From contig JAEWJT010000009.1 of NCBI GenBank assembly GCA_023386345.1, positions 124,001-188,000 on the forward strand: a stretch of DNA of 64,000 nt. The letters run 5' to 3'. This document shows, piece after piece, positions 45,606 to 54,632 of this stretch. A program made the translations under genes and the position numbers. Below the pieces are notes generated by a model that was not told the origin of the DNA, did not search any database, and saw only the letters and a program-made list of their open reading frames with translations. Positions within the stretch are counted from its first letter, which is position 1; each line of letters starts with the position of its first letter. This stretch comes from Bacillota bacterium (GTDB lineage: Bacteria > Bacillota > Clostridia > Tissierellales > Sedimentibacteraceae).

Positions 45606-48430
45606 CTTTTTCATATCCTGAGCAGGAAAGACTTGTCCTAAATAATATATCTTTAAGTATTGAAAGAGGTCAATTTGTTGTTTTGTGTGGACCATCAGGC
45701 TGCGGAAAAACAACCTTGCTCAGACAATTAAAAACAGTTTTAGCACCTCATGGCATAAAAAGTGGTACTATTTGCTTCGAGGGGATACCCTTAGATGAGT
45801 TAAGTCATGAAAAACAGTCGTCGCACATAGGCTTTGTCCTGCAAAGTCCAGAAAATCAGATTGTTACGGATAAGGTCTGGCATGAGCTTGCCTTCGGACT
45901 TGAGAGCCTTTCGCTTGATACAGCATCAATAAGATTAAGAGTTGCTGAAATGGCTTCATTTTTTGGCATACAAAATTGGTTTTATAAAAATGTAACAGAG
46001 CTTTCTGGAGGACAAAAACAGATTTTAAATCTAGCAAGTATAATGGCAATGCAGCCATCTGTTTTAATTTTAGATGAGCCTACAAGTCAATTAGACCCAA
46101 TTGCGGCTTCGGATTTTCTTGCAACCTTAGCAAAAATAAACAGAGAGCTTGGAACGACAGTCATTCTTACAGAACATAGGCTTGAGGAGGCTATGCCAAT
46201 AGCGGATAGAGCTGTAGTGATGGATAAAGGAAGTATTGTTTTTGACGGTAATCCAAGAGATGTGGGACAATCCTTAAATAAAAAAAATAATAAAATGTTT
46301 CTAGCAATGCCTGTGCCTATGCGAGTTTATGCGGGCGTAGAAAATAGCTTAAATTGTCCGATAACAGTAAGAGAGGGGAGACAATGGTTAGATGAGTTTG
46401 CAAAGGAAAGTGAAATATATTTCAATGAAGAAATAAAAGAAAATTTTTATAAATCTAAAATGTTTAATAAAGAAGATTTTGCTATAAAAGAAATTAGAAA
46501 ATCATCTAGAAAAAAAGATTGTCTAAATAAGGAAAATGAAGTAATAAGCATTACAGAAGCATGGTTTAGATATGAGAGGGATTTGCCAGATGTAGTTAAG
46601 GGAGTAAATCTTAAGGTATCAAAAGGAGAGTTTTTAGCTATATTAGGTGGAAATGGCACAGGGAAAACAACAACTCTTTCTCTACTGTCTGGACTTAATC
46701 GACCTTATAGAGGAAATGTAATGCTTTGTGGCAAACCACTTCATACAATTCCAGATAATGAAAAATTTAGTGGGCTTCTTGGAGTATTGCCTCAAAATCC
46801 ACAAGCTTTGTTTATTAAGAAAACTGTTGAGTTAGATTTACTTGAAATGCTCAAAGGACGTCGCCTAACAGCAGATGAGCGTCAAAAACGAGTTATGAAT
46901 GTATCATCTCTTTGCAGATTAGAAAATTTATTAAATCAGCATCCTTATGATTTATCCGGAGGTGAGCAGCAACGAGCAGCTTTAGCAAAGGTATTGTTAC
47001 TTGAGCCACAAATCTTGCTTTTGGACGAGCCGACAAAAGGTATGGATGCAGAGTTTAAACAAATATTTGCAGGTATTTTAAAAAGGCTCTTAAAAAAAGG
47101 TGTTACAATCGTTATGGTAAGCCATGATATAGAATTTTGCGCTAGTTATGCAGATAGATGTGCCTTGTTTTTTGACGGAGGGATTGTAACTGATGCTAAG
47201 CCAAGGCAGTTTTTTTCTGGCAATAGCTTTTATACTACAGCAGCAAATCGAATGGCAAGGCGTTTAATTCCTGAAGCTGTTACAGCAGAGGATATTATCA
47301 TAGCTTGCGGGGGAAGTGTTATAGATAATGATATTTCATCAGAAAATGTCACAATAACAGACGACAGCAACAGTATGAATGAAGATGTTAATAAAATTAA
47401 AGCAGAGTCGGAAAAAGATGATTTTTCTTTAAAAGGATTTAATAATTTTTTTAAAAAAAATCTAACGATAATCAAGAAAATAATAGCAACTATCTCATTT
47501 ATACCACTTTTTATAAGCATTAAAAATTTATTTCCTATCATAGCGAGTTTTGCGTGGACAACGCTTAAAGGAGAGCAACTGGCTATGGAACAATTTACAT
47601 CAAAGCAATTATTGACTTATGTTAGTACACTCATTGTACTCACAATTTCAGCTACTGCATTTTGTATGTCAATATTTTCTAAGAGCAAAGTCTCTAAATC
47701 GATTATCCAAGTTCAAAGGGACAGAAGAAAGCTTTCAAAACGAACTTTAATCGCTGCTGCATTGATATTGCTACTTATACCTTTTACCATATACATAGGT
47801 GTTTTTTATTTAGGAGATAGAAAATATTATTTTATATCTCTGCTTATAATTTTAGAAACTATGATACCATTTGTAATGATTTTTGAGGGACGCAAACCTC
47901 AAGCAAGAGAACTGGTAATTATTGCCGCATTATGTGGAATAGGAGTTGCAGGCAGGGCGGCTTTCTTTATGCTGCCACAGTTTAAACCTGTTGCAGCTGT
48001 AGTGATTATATCAAGTGTAGCATTTGGAGCTGAAAGCGGATTTCTTGTAGGTTCAATGACTATGTTTTTATCCAATATGCTTTATGGACAAGGTCCTTGG
48101 ACACCTTGGCAGATGTTTGCTATGGGGATTATAGGATTTCTATCAGGATTTTTGTTTCGCAAGGGCTTACTAAGGAGAGACAGCTTATCACTTGCAGTAT
48201 TTGGAGGGATATCGGTGTTCTTAGTGTACGGAGGCATTATGAATCCAGCCTCAGTTATAATGTTTCAATCAAAGATATCCTTTCCAATGATAGTCACATC
48301 TTGGGTTACTGGAGCACCATTTGATTTAATTCATGCTACAGCAACTGTGTTTTTTCTATTGACTATGGGTGATACAATGCTCGAAAAGCTTGATAGAATA
48401 AAAGTTAAATATGGACTTGTAGAAGATTAA
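45578..48430 (+). CDS. Three-part ECF transporter fusion: two ATPase domains plus a putative S component
   Basis: 950 residues from a GTG at 45578 (AAGGAGG seven bases upstream). ATPase 1 spans about 1-230: Walker A GPSGCGKTT, signature LSGGQKQ, Walker B VLILDEPTSQLD. ATPase 2 spans about 322-545: GGNGTGKTTT, LSGGEQQR, ILLLDEPTKGMD. After a charged linker, residues about 640-940 are hydrophobic with 6-8 helices. They contain an S-component-like signature (AFGAESGFLVGSMTMFLSNM, then YGQGPWTPWQMFAMGIIGFL), the family that includes the cobalamin-type S proteins. ECF modules normally have separate A, A' and S proteins. Domain content and operon context point to corrinoid import. Substrate is inferred. 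Confidence 0.87.
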   Translation: MESYTIKNLTFSYPEQERLVLNNISLSIERGQFVVLCGPSGCGKTTLLRQLKTVLAPHGIKSGTICFEGIPLDELSHEKQSSHIGFVLQSPENQIVTDKVWHELAFGLESLSLDTASIRLRVAEMASFFGIQNWFYKNVTELSGGQKQILNLASIMAMQPSVLILDEPTSQLDPIAASDFLATLAKINRELGTTVILTEHRLEEAMPIADRAVVMDKGSIVFDGNPRDVGQSLNKKNNKMFLAMPVPMRVYAGVENSLNCPITVREGRQWLDEFAKESEIYFNEEIKENFYKSKMFNKEDFAIKEIRKSSRKKDCLNKENEVISITEAWFRYERDLPDVVKGVNLKVSKGEFLAILGGNGTGKTTTLSLLSGLNRPYRGNVMLCGKPLHTIPDNEKFSGLLGVLPQNPQALFIKKTVELDLLEMLKGRRLTADERQKRVMNVSSLCRLENLLNQHPYDLSGGEQQRAALAKVLLLEPQILLLDEPTKGMDAEFKQIFAGILKRLLKKGVTIVMVSHDIEFCASYADRCALFFDGGIVTDAKPRQFFSGNSFYTTAANRMARRLIPEAVTAEDIIIACGGSVIDNDISSENVTITDDSNSMNEDVNKIKAESEKDDFSLKGFNNFFKKNLTIIKKIIATISFIPLFISIKNLFPIIASFAWTTLKGEQLAMEQFTSKQLLTYVSTLIVLTISATAFCMSIFSKSKVSKSIIQVQRDRRKLSKRTLIAAALILLLIPFTIYIGVFYLGDRKYYFISLLIILETMIPFVMIFEGRKPQARELVIIAALCGIGVAGRAAFFMLPQFKPVAAVVIISSVAFGAESGFLVGSMTMFLSNMLYGQGPWTPWQMFAMGIIGFLSGFLFRKGLLRRDSLSLAVFGGISVFLVYGGIMNPASVIMFQSKISFPMIVTSWVTGAPFDLIHATATVFFLLTMGDTMLEKLDRIKVKYGLVED

Positions 48431-48449
48431 GACTTCAAAAAATTACCAG

Positions 48450-48478
48450 TTGACAAAAGAATGATAGTTAAATATAAT
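48450..48478 (+). promoter_or_regulatory. Promoter of the yclNOPQ-like operon
   Basis: Perfect TTGACA (48450-48455) and TATAAT (48473-48478) separated by 17 bases, 20 bases after the preceding stop codon. Confidence 0.88.
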
Positions 48479-48603
48479 GGTTAGTGTTGACTAACCATAT
48501 GTTTTGATATCGAGTTAGCGGCAACTAACATTTTACATATTTGAAATATAACTTAACTGTAAAATATTTGCTATATTTTGAAGTTAGGTTAGCGATAGGT
48601 AAC
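48479..48603 (+). promoter_or_regulatory. Tandem GTTAG/CTAAC inverted repeats, likely operators
   Basis: GGTTAG-TGTTGA-CTAACC at 48479-48496 begins immediately after the -10 box. GTTAG-CGGCAA-CTAAC follows at 48514-48529, and a third, imperfect copy GTTAGGTTAGCGATAGGTAAC lies at 48583-48603. The TTAGGTTAGC core resembles half of the DtxR/IdeR iron box. An iron-responsive repressor is a reasonable inference for a siderophore importer. Confidence 0.65.
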
Positions 48604-48624
48604 TGAATAGGAAAGGAAAAGCAT

Positions 48625-49578
48625 ATGAAAAAAAGACTGGTTTTATTGACAGCCTTAATTACCTTAGGAATTATTTCCTTAACTATAGGAGTAAAGGACT
48701 TTAGCATATCTGGATTGATAAGCGGAAACTACGATGATTTATACATACTGATAATAAGTAGAATTCCAAGATTATTGAGTATTTTGATAACTGGAGCAGG
48801 CTTGAGTATATCAGGTCAAATAATGCAGACTATAACAGGCAATAAATTTGCTTCTCCATCTACTGCCGGAACTATGGAGTGGTGTAAGCTTGGAGTTCTT
48901 ATAGCAATATTTATTGCCGGAGGACAAGCTAAGATATTAAAAATATTGATAGCATTTTCAGTAGCATTTTTAGGAAATTTATTATTTGTATATATAATTC
49001 AAAAAATAAAGCTTAAAAATGCAATAATGGTTCCGCTTATTGGAATTATGCTAGGCAGTGTTGTCGGATCATTCACAACTTTTGCTGCCTACAGATTTGA
49101 CCTTATACAAAACATTTCATCGTGGCTTCAAGGAAGTTTTTCTTTAATAATCAAAGGAAATTATGAAATATTGTATCTAGGAATACCATTAGTCATTATG
49201 GCGTATTTCTATGCAGGAAAGTTTACTCTTGCAGGAATGGGAGAGAGCTTTGCTACGAATTTAGGTCTAAATTATAAAAAGATTATTTTGCTTGGCTTAC
49301 TTATAGTATCCATGCTAAGTTCTATCATTGTTGTAACTATTGGAAACATTGCATTTGTAGGATTGATTATACCTAACTTGGTTTCGATGTACCGAGGAGA
49401 TAATCTGAAATACACTTTGGCAGATACAGCCATTTTAGGATCTTTATTTTTGCTTTTGTGTGACATTATAGGACGAGTTATAATCTACCCTTATGAAGTT
49501 TCAATAAGCTTAATTGTAAGTATCTTGGGAAGCATTATATTTTTACTTATTATTTTCTCCAAGAAAGGCAAGGTATAA
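48625..49578 (+). CDS. yclN: Siderophore ABC transporter permease, YclN-like
   Basis: FecCD-type permease (317 aa, eight or more helices) for iron-siderophore import. The sequence closely matches the YclN pattern I know from Bacillus: SPSTAGTMEWCKLGVL, YRFDLIQNISSWLQGSFSL, FTLAGMGESFATNLGL and IIPNLVSMYRGDNLKYTLAD. The cytoplasmic coupling region is near GESFATNLGLNYKK. First gene of a four-gene operon with its own strong promoter and candidate iron operators. AAAGGAAAAG start signal. Confidence 0.9.
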   Translation: MKKRLVLLTALITLGIISLTIGVKDFSISGLISGNYDDLYILIISRIPRLLSILITGAGLSISGQIMQTITGNKFASPSTAGTMEWCKLGVLIAIFIAGGQAKILKILIAFSVAFLGNLLFVYIIQKIKLKNAIMVPLIGIMLGSVVGSFTTFAAYRFDLIQNISSWLQGSFSLIIKGNYEILYLGIPLVIMAYFYAGKFTLAGMGESFATNLGLNYKKIILLGLLIVSMLSSIIVVTIGNIAFVGLIIPNLVSMYRGDNLKYTLADTAILGSLFLLLCDIIGRVIIYPYEVSISLIVSILGSIIFLLIIFSKKGKV

Positions 49579-49579
49579 T

Positions 49580-50551
49580 ATGAAGAATTTAAAATTTGAT
49601 AAAAAGGCATTTGTCATAATACTTATTCTTTTAGCAGCCTTTCTGATATTTAGCGCTATGTTTTTATTTATCGGCTTAAATTCAAAAAATATTTCTTTCT
49701 TTTTGCCTAAAAGATTTATAAAAGTTGCGACGATAGTTTTAGTTAGCTACTGTGTAAGCTATTCTTCTGTAAGTTTTCAAACTATAACTAACAACAGACT
49801 TTTAACTCCGAGCGTAATAGGACTGGATGCCCTGTATATGTTTATTCAGACAGTTATAGTCATGTTCATAGGAACAGGGACAATTTCAATTATGACAGGA
49901 TATACAAATTTTATTATTTCCGTAGTTGTAATGGTTTTGAGCTCTTGCGTGTTATTTCTGGTATTGTTTAAAAAAGAGAGAACAAATATATATTTTCTGA
50001 TTTTAGTAGGAATTATAATCGGTACTTTGTTTAATGGAATGGCAACATTCATGCAGGTTATAATGGACCCAAATGAATTTTCAAATCTTCAGGACAAAAT
50101 GTTTGCAAGCTTTAACAATATTAATGAGAGCCTGCTGGGCATAAGTGCAGTAATTGTGGTTTTTTGTATGATTTTTACAATAAGGGACAATTCAAAACTT
50201 GATGTAATATCCTTAGGTCAAGACCACGCGATTAATTTAGGCGTAAATTATCATAAATTTGTGCTTCGTAGTCTGATTGTTATTTCAATTCTGGTATCTG
50301 TTTCTACAGCTCTGGTTGGCCCTATAACATTCTTGGGGATATTAGTTGTCAGTGTTTCAAGAAAGCTTTATGATACCTACAAGCACAAATATAGAATAGT
50401 AATTACTTTCTTATTTAGTGCAGTGATACTTATGGCAGCCCTGTTATTTACAGAGCGTATTATAAAATTTGGTACTACAATTAGTGTAATAATAAATTTT
50501 GTCGGAGGTATCTTATTTATTTACATGATATTAAAGGAGAAAAGAGTATGA
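49580..50551 (+). CDS. yclO: Siderophore ABC transporter permease, YclO-like
   Basis: Second FecCD-type permease (323 aa), with polytopic helices and the pattern LLTPSVIGLDALYMFIQT, NGMATFMQVIMDPNEF and ISLGQDHAINLGVNYHK. It pairs with YclN to form the translocation channel. It begins two bases after yclN and overlaps the ATPase gene by four bases (ATGA). Confidence 0.9.
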   Translation: MKNLKFDKKAFVIILILLAAFLIFSAMFLFIGLNSKNISFFLPKRFIKVATIVLVSYCVSYSSVSFQTITNNRLLTPSVIGLDALYMFIQTVIVMFIGTGTISIMTGYTNFIISVVVMVLSSCVLFLVLFKKERTNIYFLILVGIIIGTLFNGMATFMQVIMDPNEFSNLQDKMFASFNNINESLLGISAVIVVFCMIFTIRDNSKLDVISLGQDHAINLGVNYHKFVLRSLIVISILVSVSTALVGPITFLGILVVSVSRKLYDTYKHKYRIVITFLFSAVILMAALLFTERIIKFGTTISVIINFVGGILFIYMILKEKRV

Positions 50552-51306
50552 TTCAAACAGATAAATTAGTAAAAATTTATGGCGAAAAAAAGGTAGTTGA
50601 AGATGTTAGTATAAAAGTGCCTAAGGGAAAATTAATTGCTTTTATAGGAAGCAATGGTGCTGGCAAAAGTACACTTATATCAATTATGAGCCGTACTCTT
50701 GTAAAAACTTCCGGCAATGTTTTTATAGATGAAAAGGATATAGGCAAGTGGGATAATAATAAACTTTCTAAGCGCCTGTCAATCTTAAAGCAGTCCAATC
50801 ATCTTAATATACGCTTAACAGTCAGAGAATTAGTCAGTTTCGGAAGATTTCCATATTCACAGGATAGACTGACAAAAGAGGATATAAAGCATGTTGATGC
50901 TGCTTTATCATATTTAGATTTGCAGGATCTTGAAAATTCATATTTAGATGAGCTTAGTGGAGGGCAAAGACAAATGGCTTACATAGCAATGGTCATAGCT
51001 CAGGACACAGAGTATATATTTCTTGATGAGCCTCTAAATAATCTGGATATGAAACATTCAGTCAAGATTATGAAAATCTTAAAAAAATTAGTTGATGAAA
51101 TGAATAAGACCATTATGGTTGTAATTCATGATATAAATTTTGTTTCTTGCTATGCTGATTATGTCGTAGCAATGAAAAAAGGGAAGGTGATAAAAGAAGG
51201 AAAAACAGAAGAAATTATCAACAAAAATGTTTTGAGAGAAGTATACGGTATGGATATAGATGTTGAATCGGTAAACGGTAAAAACATATGCCTGTATTAC
51301 AAATAA
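50548..51306 (+). CDS. yclP: Siderophore ABC transporter ATPase, YclP-like
   Basis: ATP-binding subunit (252 aa). Walker A GSNGAGKST, Q-loop LKQSNH, signature LSGGQRQ, Walker B YIFLDEPLNNLD, and the switch histidine in VVIHD. Length and order fit the YclP/FepC class. AAAGGAGAAAAG lies within the end of yclO. Confidence 0.92.
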   Translation: MIQTDKLVKIYGEKKVVEDVSIKVPKGKLIAFIGSNGAGKSTLISIMSRTLVKTSGNVFIDEKDIGKWDNNKLSKRLSILKQSNHLNIRLTVRELVSFGRFPYSQDRLTKEDIKHVDAALSYLDLQDLENSYLDELSGGQRQMAYIAMVIAQDTEYIFLDEPLNNLDMKHSVKIMKILKKLVDEMNKTIMVVIHDINFVSCYADYVVAMKKGKVIKEGKTEEIINKNVLREVYGMDIDVESVNGKNICLYYK

Positions 51307-51345
51307 TTTATTACAAACAACTTAATTTTAGGAGGATATGAAAAA

Positions 51346-52344
51346 ATGAAAAAAATATTATCATTAGCATTAATATTGCTATTGTCATTAGCATTTATGG
51401 TAGGGTGTAGCCAAGAAAAACAAGAGGAAAAGAAGCCTGATCAGGCACAAGATACTCCAAAAACAGATGACACAGGTAAGTCAGATGATACAGATAAAAA
51501 AGAAGAGCCTAAAGAAATTAATATAGAGCATGCTAAAGGATCAATAAAATTAGAGAGTGCAGCAAAGAAAATAGTAGTATTTGATATGGGAGGTCTTGAT
51601 ACAGTTGATGCAATTGCTCCTGATATTGAAATAGCAGTTCCAACAAGCAATATTCCTAAGGCATTATCTAAATATGAGAATGCTGTAAATGCAGGATCTC
51701 TTTTTGAACCTGATATGGAAGCAATATTTAATTTTGAACCTGATTTAATAATCATAGGTGCAAGACAAGCTGATTATTATGATGAATTCAGCAAAATAGC
51801 TCCGACAATATATGTAGAAATAAATGCAGATACATATATGGATGATTTTAAACTTAGCACATTAAATATAGCTAGGGCAATAGGAAAAGAAGACGAAGCT
51901 AAAAAATATTTAGATGAAATAGATAAAGAAATAGAAGCTATTAAAGAATTATCAAAATCATCAGAAAAAAAATCTTTGATAATTATGACTAATGACGGAA
52001 ATATAAGTGCGTATGGAAAAGGCTCAAGATTTGGTCTTATACATGATGTGCTTGGAATTCCTGCAGTAGATGAAACAATAAAAGTATCTAATCACGGTCA
52101 AGAAGCGAGCTTTGAATATATAGCTCAAGTAAATCCAGAAATTCTATTTGTAATAGACAGAACAGCGGTAGCAGGCGGTTCAGCAAAAGCTAGCGATACT
52201 TTAAACAATGATTTGGTTAAAAGTGTTACTGCATATAAAAATAATAAAATTATTTATTTAAACGCAGAAGCATGGTACTTAGCAAATGGTGGAATTAACA
52301 TGATGAATCTAATGCTTAGTGAAGTAAAAGCTGCATTAAACTAA
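51346..52344 (+). CDS. yclQ: Siderophore-binding lipoprotein, YclQ-like
   Basis: Class III periplasmic-binding-protein fold (332 aa) that captures a ferric siderophore. Lipoprotein signal with lipobox cysteine at about residue 21 (LAFMVGC), then an Asp/Lys-rich spacer and two lobes (KIVVFDMGGLDTVDAI; LFEPDMEAIFNFEPDLIIIG; HGQEASFEYIAQVNPEILFV). By family it should recognise catecholate siderophores of the petrobactin/enterobactin-fragment type. No siderophore synthesis genes are seen in the window, so it may use foreign siderophores. AGGAGG start signal. Confidence 0.9.
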   Translation: MKKILSLALILLLSLAFMVGCSQEKQEEKKPDQAQDTPKTDDTGKSDDTDKKEEPKEINIEHAKGSIKLESAAKKIVVFDMGGLDTVDAIAPDIEIAVPTSNIPKALSKYENAVNAGSLFEPDMEAIFNFEPDLIIIGARQADYYDEFSKIAPTIYVEINADTYMDDFKLSTLNIARAIGKEDEAKKYLDEIDKEIEAIKELSKSSEKKSLIIMTNDGNISAYGKGSRFGLIHDVLGIPAVDETIKVSNHGQEASFEYIAQVNPEILFVIDRTAVAGGSAKASDTLNNDLVKSVTAYKNNKIIYLNAEAWYLANGGINMMNLMLSEVKAALN

Positions 52345-52354
52345 GCTTAACAAT

Positions 52355-52406
52355 AAAAAAGAGATTTTTAATGTCATTGAATTAAGACATTGAAAATCTC
52401 TTTTTT
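52355..52406 (+). terminator. Terminator of the yclNOPQ-like operon
   Basis: A 20-21-bp near-perfect stem (AAAAAAGAGATTTTT ... ATGTC / GACAT ... AATCTCTTTTTT) with a T6 run. Symmetry would also allow termination from the other strand. Confidence 0.9.
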
Positions 52407-52623
52407 GTAACTAAAAATAATAAATTCTAATTATGAATTAATATACTATCTTAGCAGTTTGACATATCCCTTATGTCTTAAATTGTCTAAAAAATAAAAA
52501 AATTTCATAATTGAGTCAAGTTGTATAATTTATTTTGAATTGACAAATTGATTGAACTTCAATACGATTGTTAAGGTAGACAAGCTCAGTAAAATAAGAG
52601 TAAAAAATGTTTTGGAGGTTACG

Positions 52624-53781
52624 ATGGAAATAAAAAAAGAATTGCCAGCAATATTTGAAGAATTTGCAGAGGCAAGAAGAAATGCTTTTTTATCTGTTAA
52701 GGAAATTAAGGAAAAAGGAATACCGGTTGTAGGAGTTTTTTGTACATTTATGCCTGAGGAAATTCCAATGGCTATGGGTGCAGTTCCTATTGGACTATGT
52801 TCGTTTTCAGAGGAGACAATACCGGAAGCTGAAAAGGACTTGCCAAAGAACCTATGTCCACTTATAAAGGCAAGCTATGGATTTGCTAAAACTGATAAAT
52901 GTCCATTTTTCTATTTCTCAGATTTAGTTGTAGGAGAATCTACTTGTGACGGAAAGAAAAAGATGTATGAATATTTAAGCGAATTTAAACCTGTGCATAT
53001 CATGGAGATTCCTAACAGCGCAACTGGTAAAAGCGGATTTGAGATGTGGAAAAAAGAAGTTATAGGATATAAGGAAAAGCTTGAAGAATTCTTTGGTGTT
53101 ACAATAACTGAGGAACAACTGAGAGAGGCTGTAAAACTTAAAAACAGAGAAAGAGATGTAAGAAAAGAATTCTATAGTCTAGGTAAATTAAAACCTTCAC
53201 CAATACAAGGCTCTAAAGTACATAATACTCTTTACGGAGCAGGATTTAAGTTCGATAAAGAAGCAAATATAAAAGAAATGAAGGCTCTTATCGAGCAGAT
53301 TAAGAGTGAATATGTTCCTAATGAAGAAGATGCAAAAAAACCACGTATATTGATAACAGGCTCACCAATAGGGGGAGTAAGTGCAAAGATATTTAAAGCT
53401 ATAGAGGATAACGGAGGCTGCGTAGTTGCTTTGGAAAATTGCGGCGGTGCTAAAGCAATAGAAGAAAATGTTGACGAAAATGCTGAGGATATCTACGAAG
53501 CTATAGCTCGCAAGTATTTGAATATCGGTTGTGCATGTATATCTCCAAACGGTAAAAGATTAGAGCTTTTGGACAAAATGATAGATGAGTATCAAGTAGA
53601 TGGAGTTATGGATGTTGTGCTTACATCATGTCACCCTTATAGTGTTGAAACGCTTCAAATTAAGAGATTTACTGAAAATGAAAAAAATATACCTTATATG
53701 ACAATTGAGACAGATTATTCACAATCTGATGCAGGACAATTAAATACAAGAATTGCAGCATTTATAGAGATTTTAAAATAG
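52624..53781 (+). CDS. 2-hydroxyacyl-CoA dehydratase family / double-cubane cluster protein (YjiM-like)
   Basis: 385 residues from the ATG at 52624, chosen because TTGGAGG lies 5-6 bases upstream; the longer frame from 52552 lacks a site. The sequence carries the family's cysteines and signature regions: VGVFCTFMPEE, NLCPLIKASYGFA, DKCPFFYFSDLVVGESTCDG followed by KKKMYEYL, and VLTSCHPYSVET. The single-gene arrangement with an activator gene, and the TCDGKKKMYE motif, match double-cubane cluster proteins (DCCP). These reduce small molecules using ATP-driven electrons from the activator. The physiological substrate of that group is unknown. Cytoplasmic, expected to be O2-sensitive. Confidence 0.88.
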   Translation: MEIKKELPAIFEEFAEARRNAFLSVKEIKEKGIPVVGVFCTFMPEEIPMAMGAVPIGLCSFSEETIPEAEKDLPKNLCPLIKASYGFAKTDKCPFFYFSDLVVGESTCDGKKKMYEYLSEFKPVHIMEIPNSATGKSGFEMWKKEVIGYKEKLEEFFGVTITEEQLREAVKLKNRERDVRKEFYSLGKLKPSPIQGSKVHNTLYGAGFKFDKEANIKEMKALIEQIKSEYVPNEEDAKKPRILITGSPIGGVSAKIFKAIEDNGGCVVALENCGGAKAIEENVDENAEDIYEAIARKYLNIGCACISPNGKRLELLDKMIDEYQVDGVMDVVLTSCHPYSVETLQIKRFTENEKNIPYMTIETDYSQSDAGQLNTRIAAFIEILK

Positions 53782-53835
53782 ATAAAAAATAAAACTTATC
53801 TAATAGGAAAGAGAACTCTCCAATTAAATAAAATA

Positions 53836-53874
53836 ATTGCCAATACGTGAATTTTCATGTATTGGCAATATTTT
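53836..53874. terminator. Bidirectional terminator between the convergent pair
   Basis: ATTGCCAATAC (53836-53846) pairs perfectly with GTATTGGCAAT (53859-53869). A-rich sequence lies on the left and T-rich on the right. It serves both the 52624 gene and the activator gene. Confidence 0.88.
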
Positions 53875-54632
53875 TATTTAGATGCTATAATTGCAGCACC
53901 CAAAGCACCTGCGTATCTTCCGAGCTCATTTGTAACAACATCCTGTCCTATTTTTTCAGATAGCTTGCTTGCTACGTGTGAAGATTGGCTCAAACCTCCG
54001 GTGAGTATACATTTGCCCTCTATACCGTGTCTGTTTACCAATTGACTTACCTTAGTCACTACAGAATCTATGACACCTGCGGCTATATCCCTTCTGTCAG
54101 CACCTGCTCCTATGTATCCAATAACCTCAGATTCAGCAAAAACTGTGCACATTGAGCTTATATTAAGAGCTTTTCCAAACGATGAAAGCTCTAAAAATTC
54201 TTCAAGACTAAGTCCCATTCTATTAGCCATAATTTCTATAAATTTTCCTGTTCCTGCTGAGCATTTATCATTCATCAAAAAACTTGTTACCATGCCATTT
54301 TTATATGTTATGACTTTTGTATCTTGTCCTCCGATATCAACGACAGTACAATTTTCTTTTAAAAGATAACCGCCGCCTAGACCATGGCATTTTATCTCCG
54401 TTACTACATCATCTGCAAAGGCTACAGATATTCTTCCATATCCAGTTGCAATGACCTTTGTATCATTTTTATCGAATTTGACACCAAAATCAATAAGTTT
54501 ATTTTTAATTAGTTCCGAAGTTTCCTTACTGTTCCAGCCGGTTGGCAGGGTAAAGCAGTTTATAATTTTATTGCCGTCAAATATCACAGTTTTGGCAGCA
54601 GTAGAGCCTATATCAACACCAATAAAGTTCAT
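53874..54632 (-). CDS. Acyl-CoA dehydratase activase (BadF/HgdC/YjiL family ATPase)
   Basis: Homodimeric ASKHA-fold ATPase (252 aa) with a bridging [4Fe-4S] cluster that drives low-potential electrons into its partner by ATP hydrolysis. Motifs: GVDIGSTAAKT (phosphate 1), VDIGGQDTKVI (phosphate 2), the cluster cysteines in NDKCSAGTGKF and ISSMCTVFAESEV, and GGLSQSSHVA. I start it at the ATG at 54632 (MNFIGVDIGS) because AAAAGG lies upstream; a longer open frame to 54740 is unlikely coding. It is encoded convergently with its likely partner at 52624. Confidence 0.92.
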   Translation of the reverse strand: MNFIGVDIGSTAAKTVIFDGNKIINCFTLPTGWNSKETSELIKNKLIDFGVKFDKNDTKVIATGYGRISVAFADDVVTEIKCHGLGGGYLLKENCTVVDIGGQDTKVITYKNGMVTSFLMNDKCSAGTGKFIEIMANRMGLSLEEFLELSSFGKALNISSMCTVFAESEVIGYIGAGADRRDIAAGVIDSVVTKVSQLVNRHGIEGKCILTGGLSQSSHVASKLSEKIGQDVVTNELGRYAGALGAAIIASK

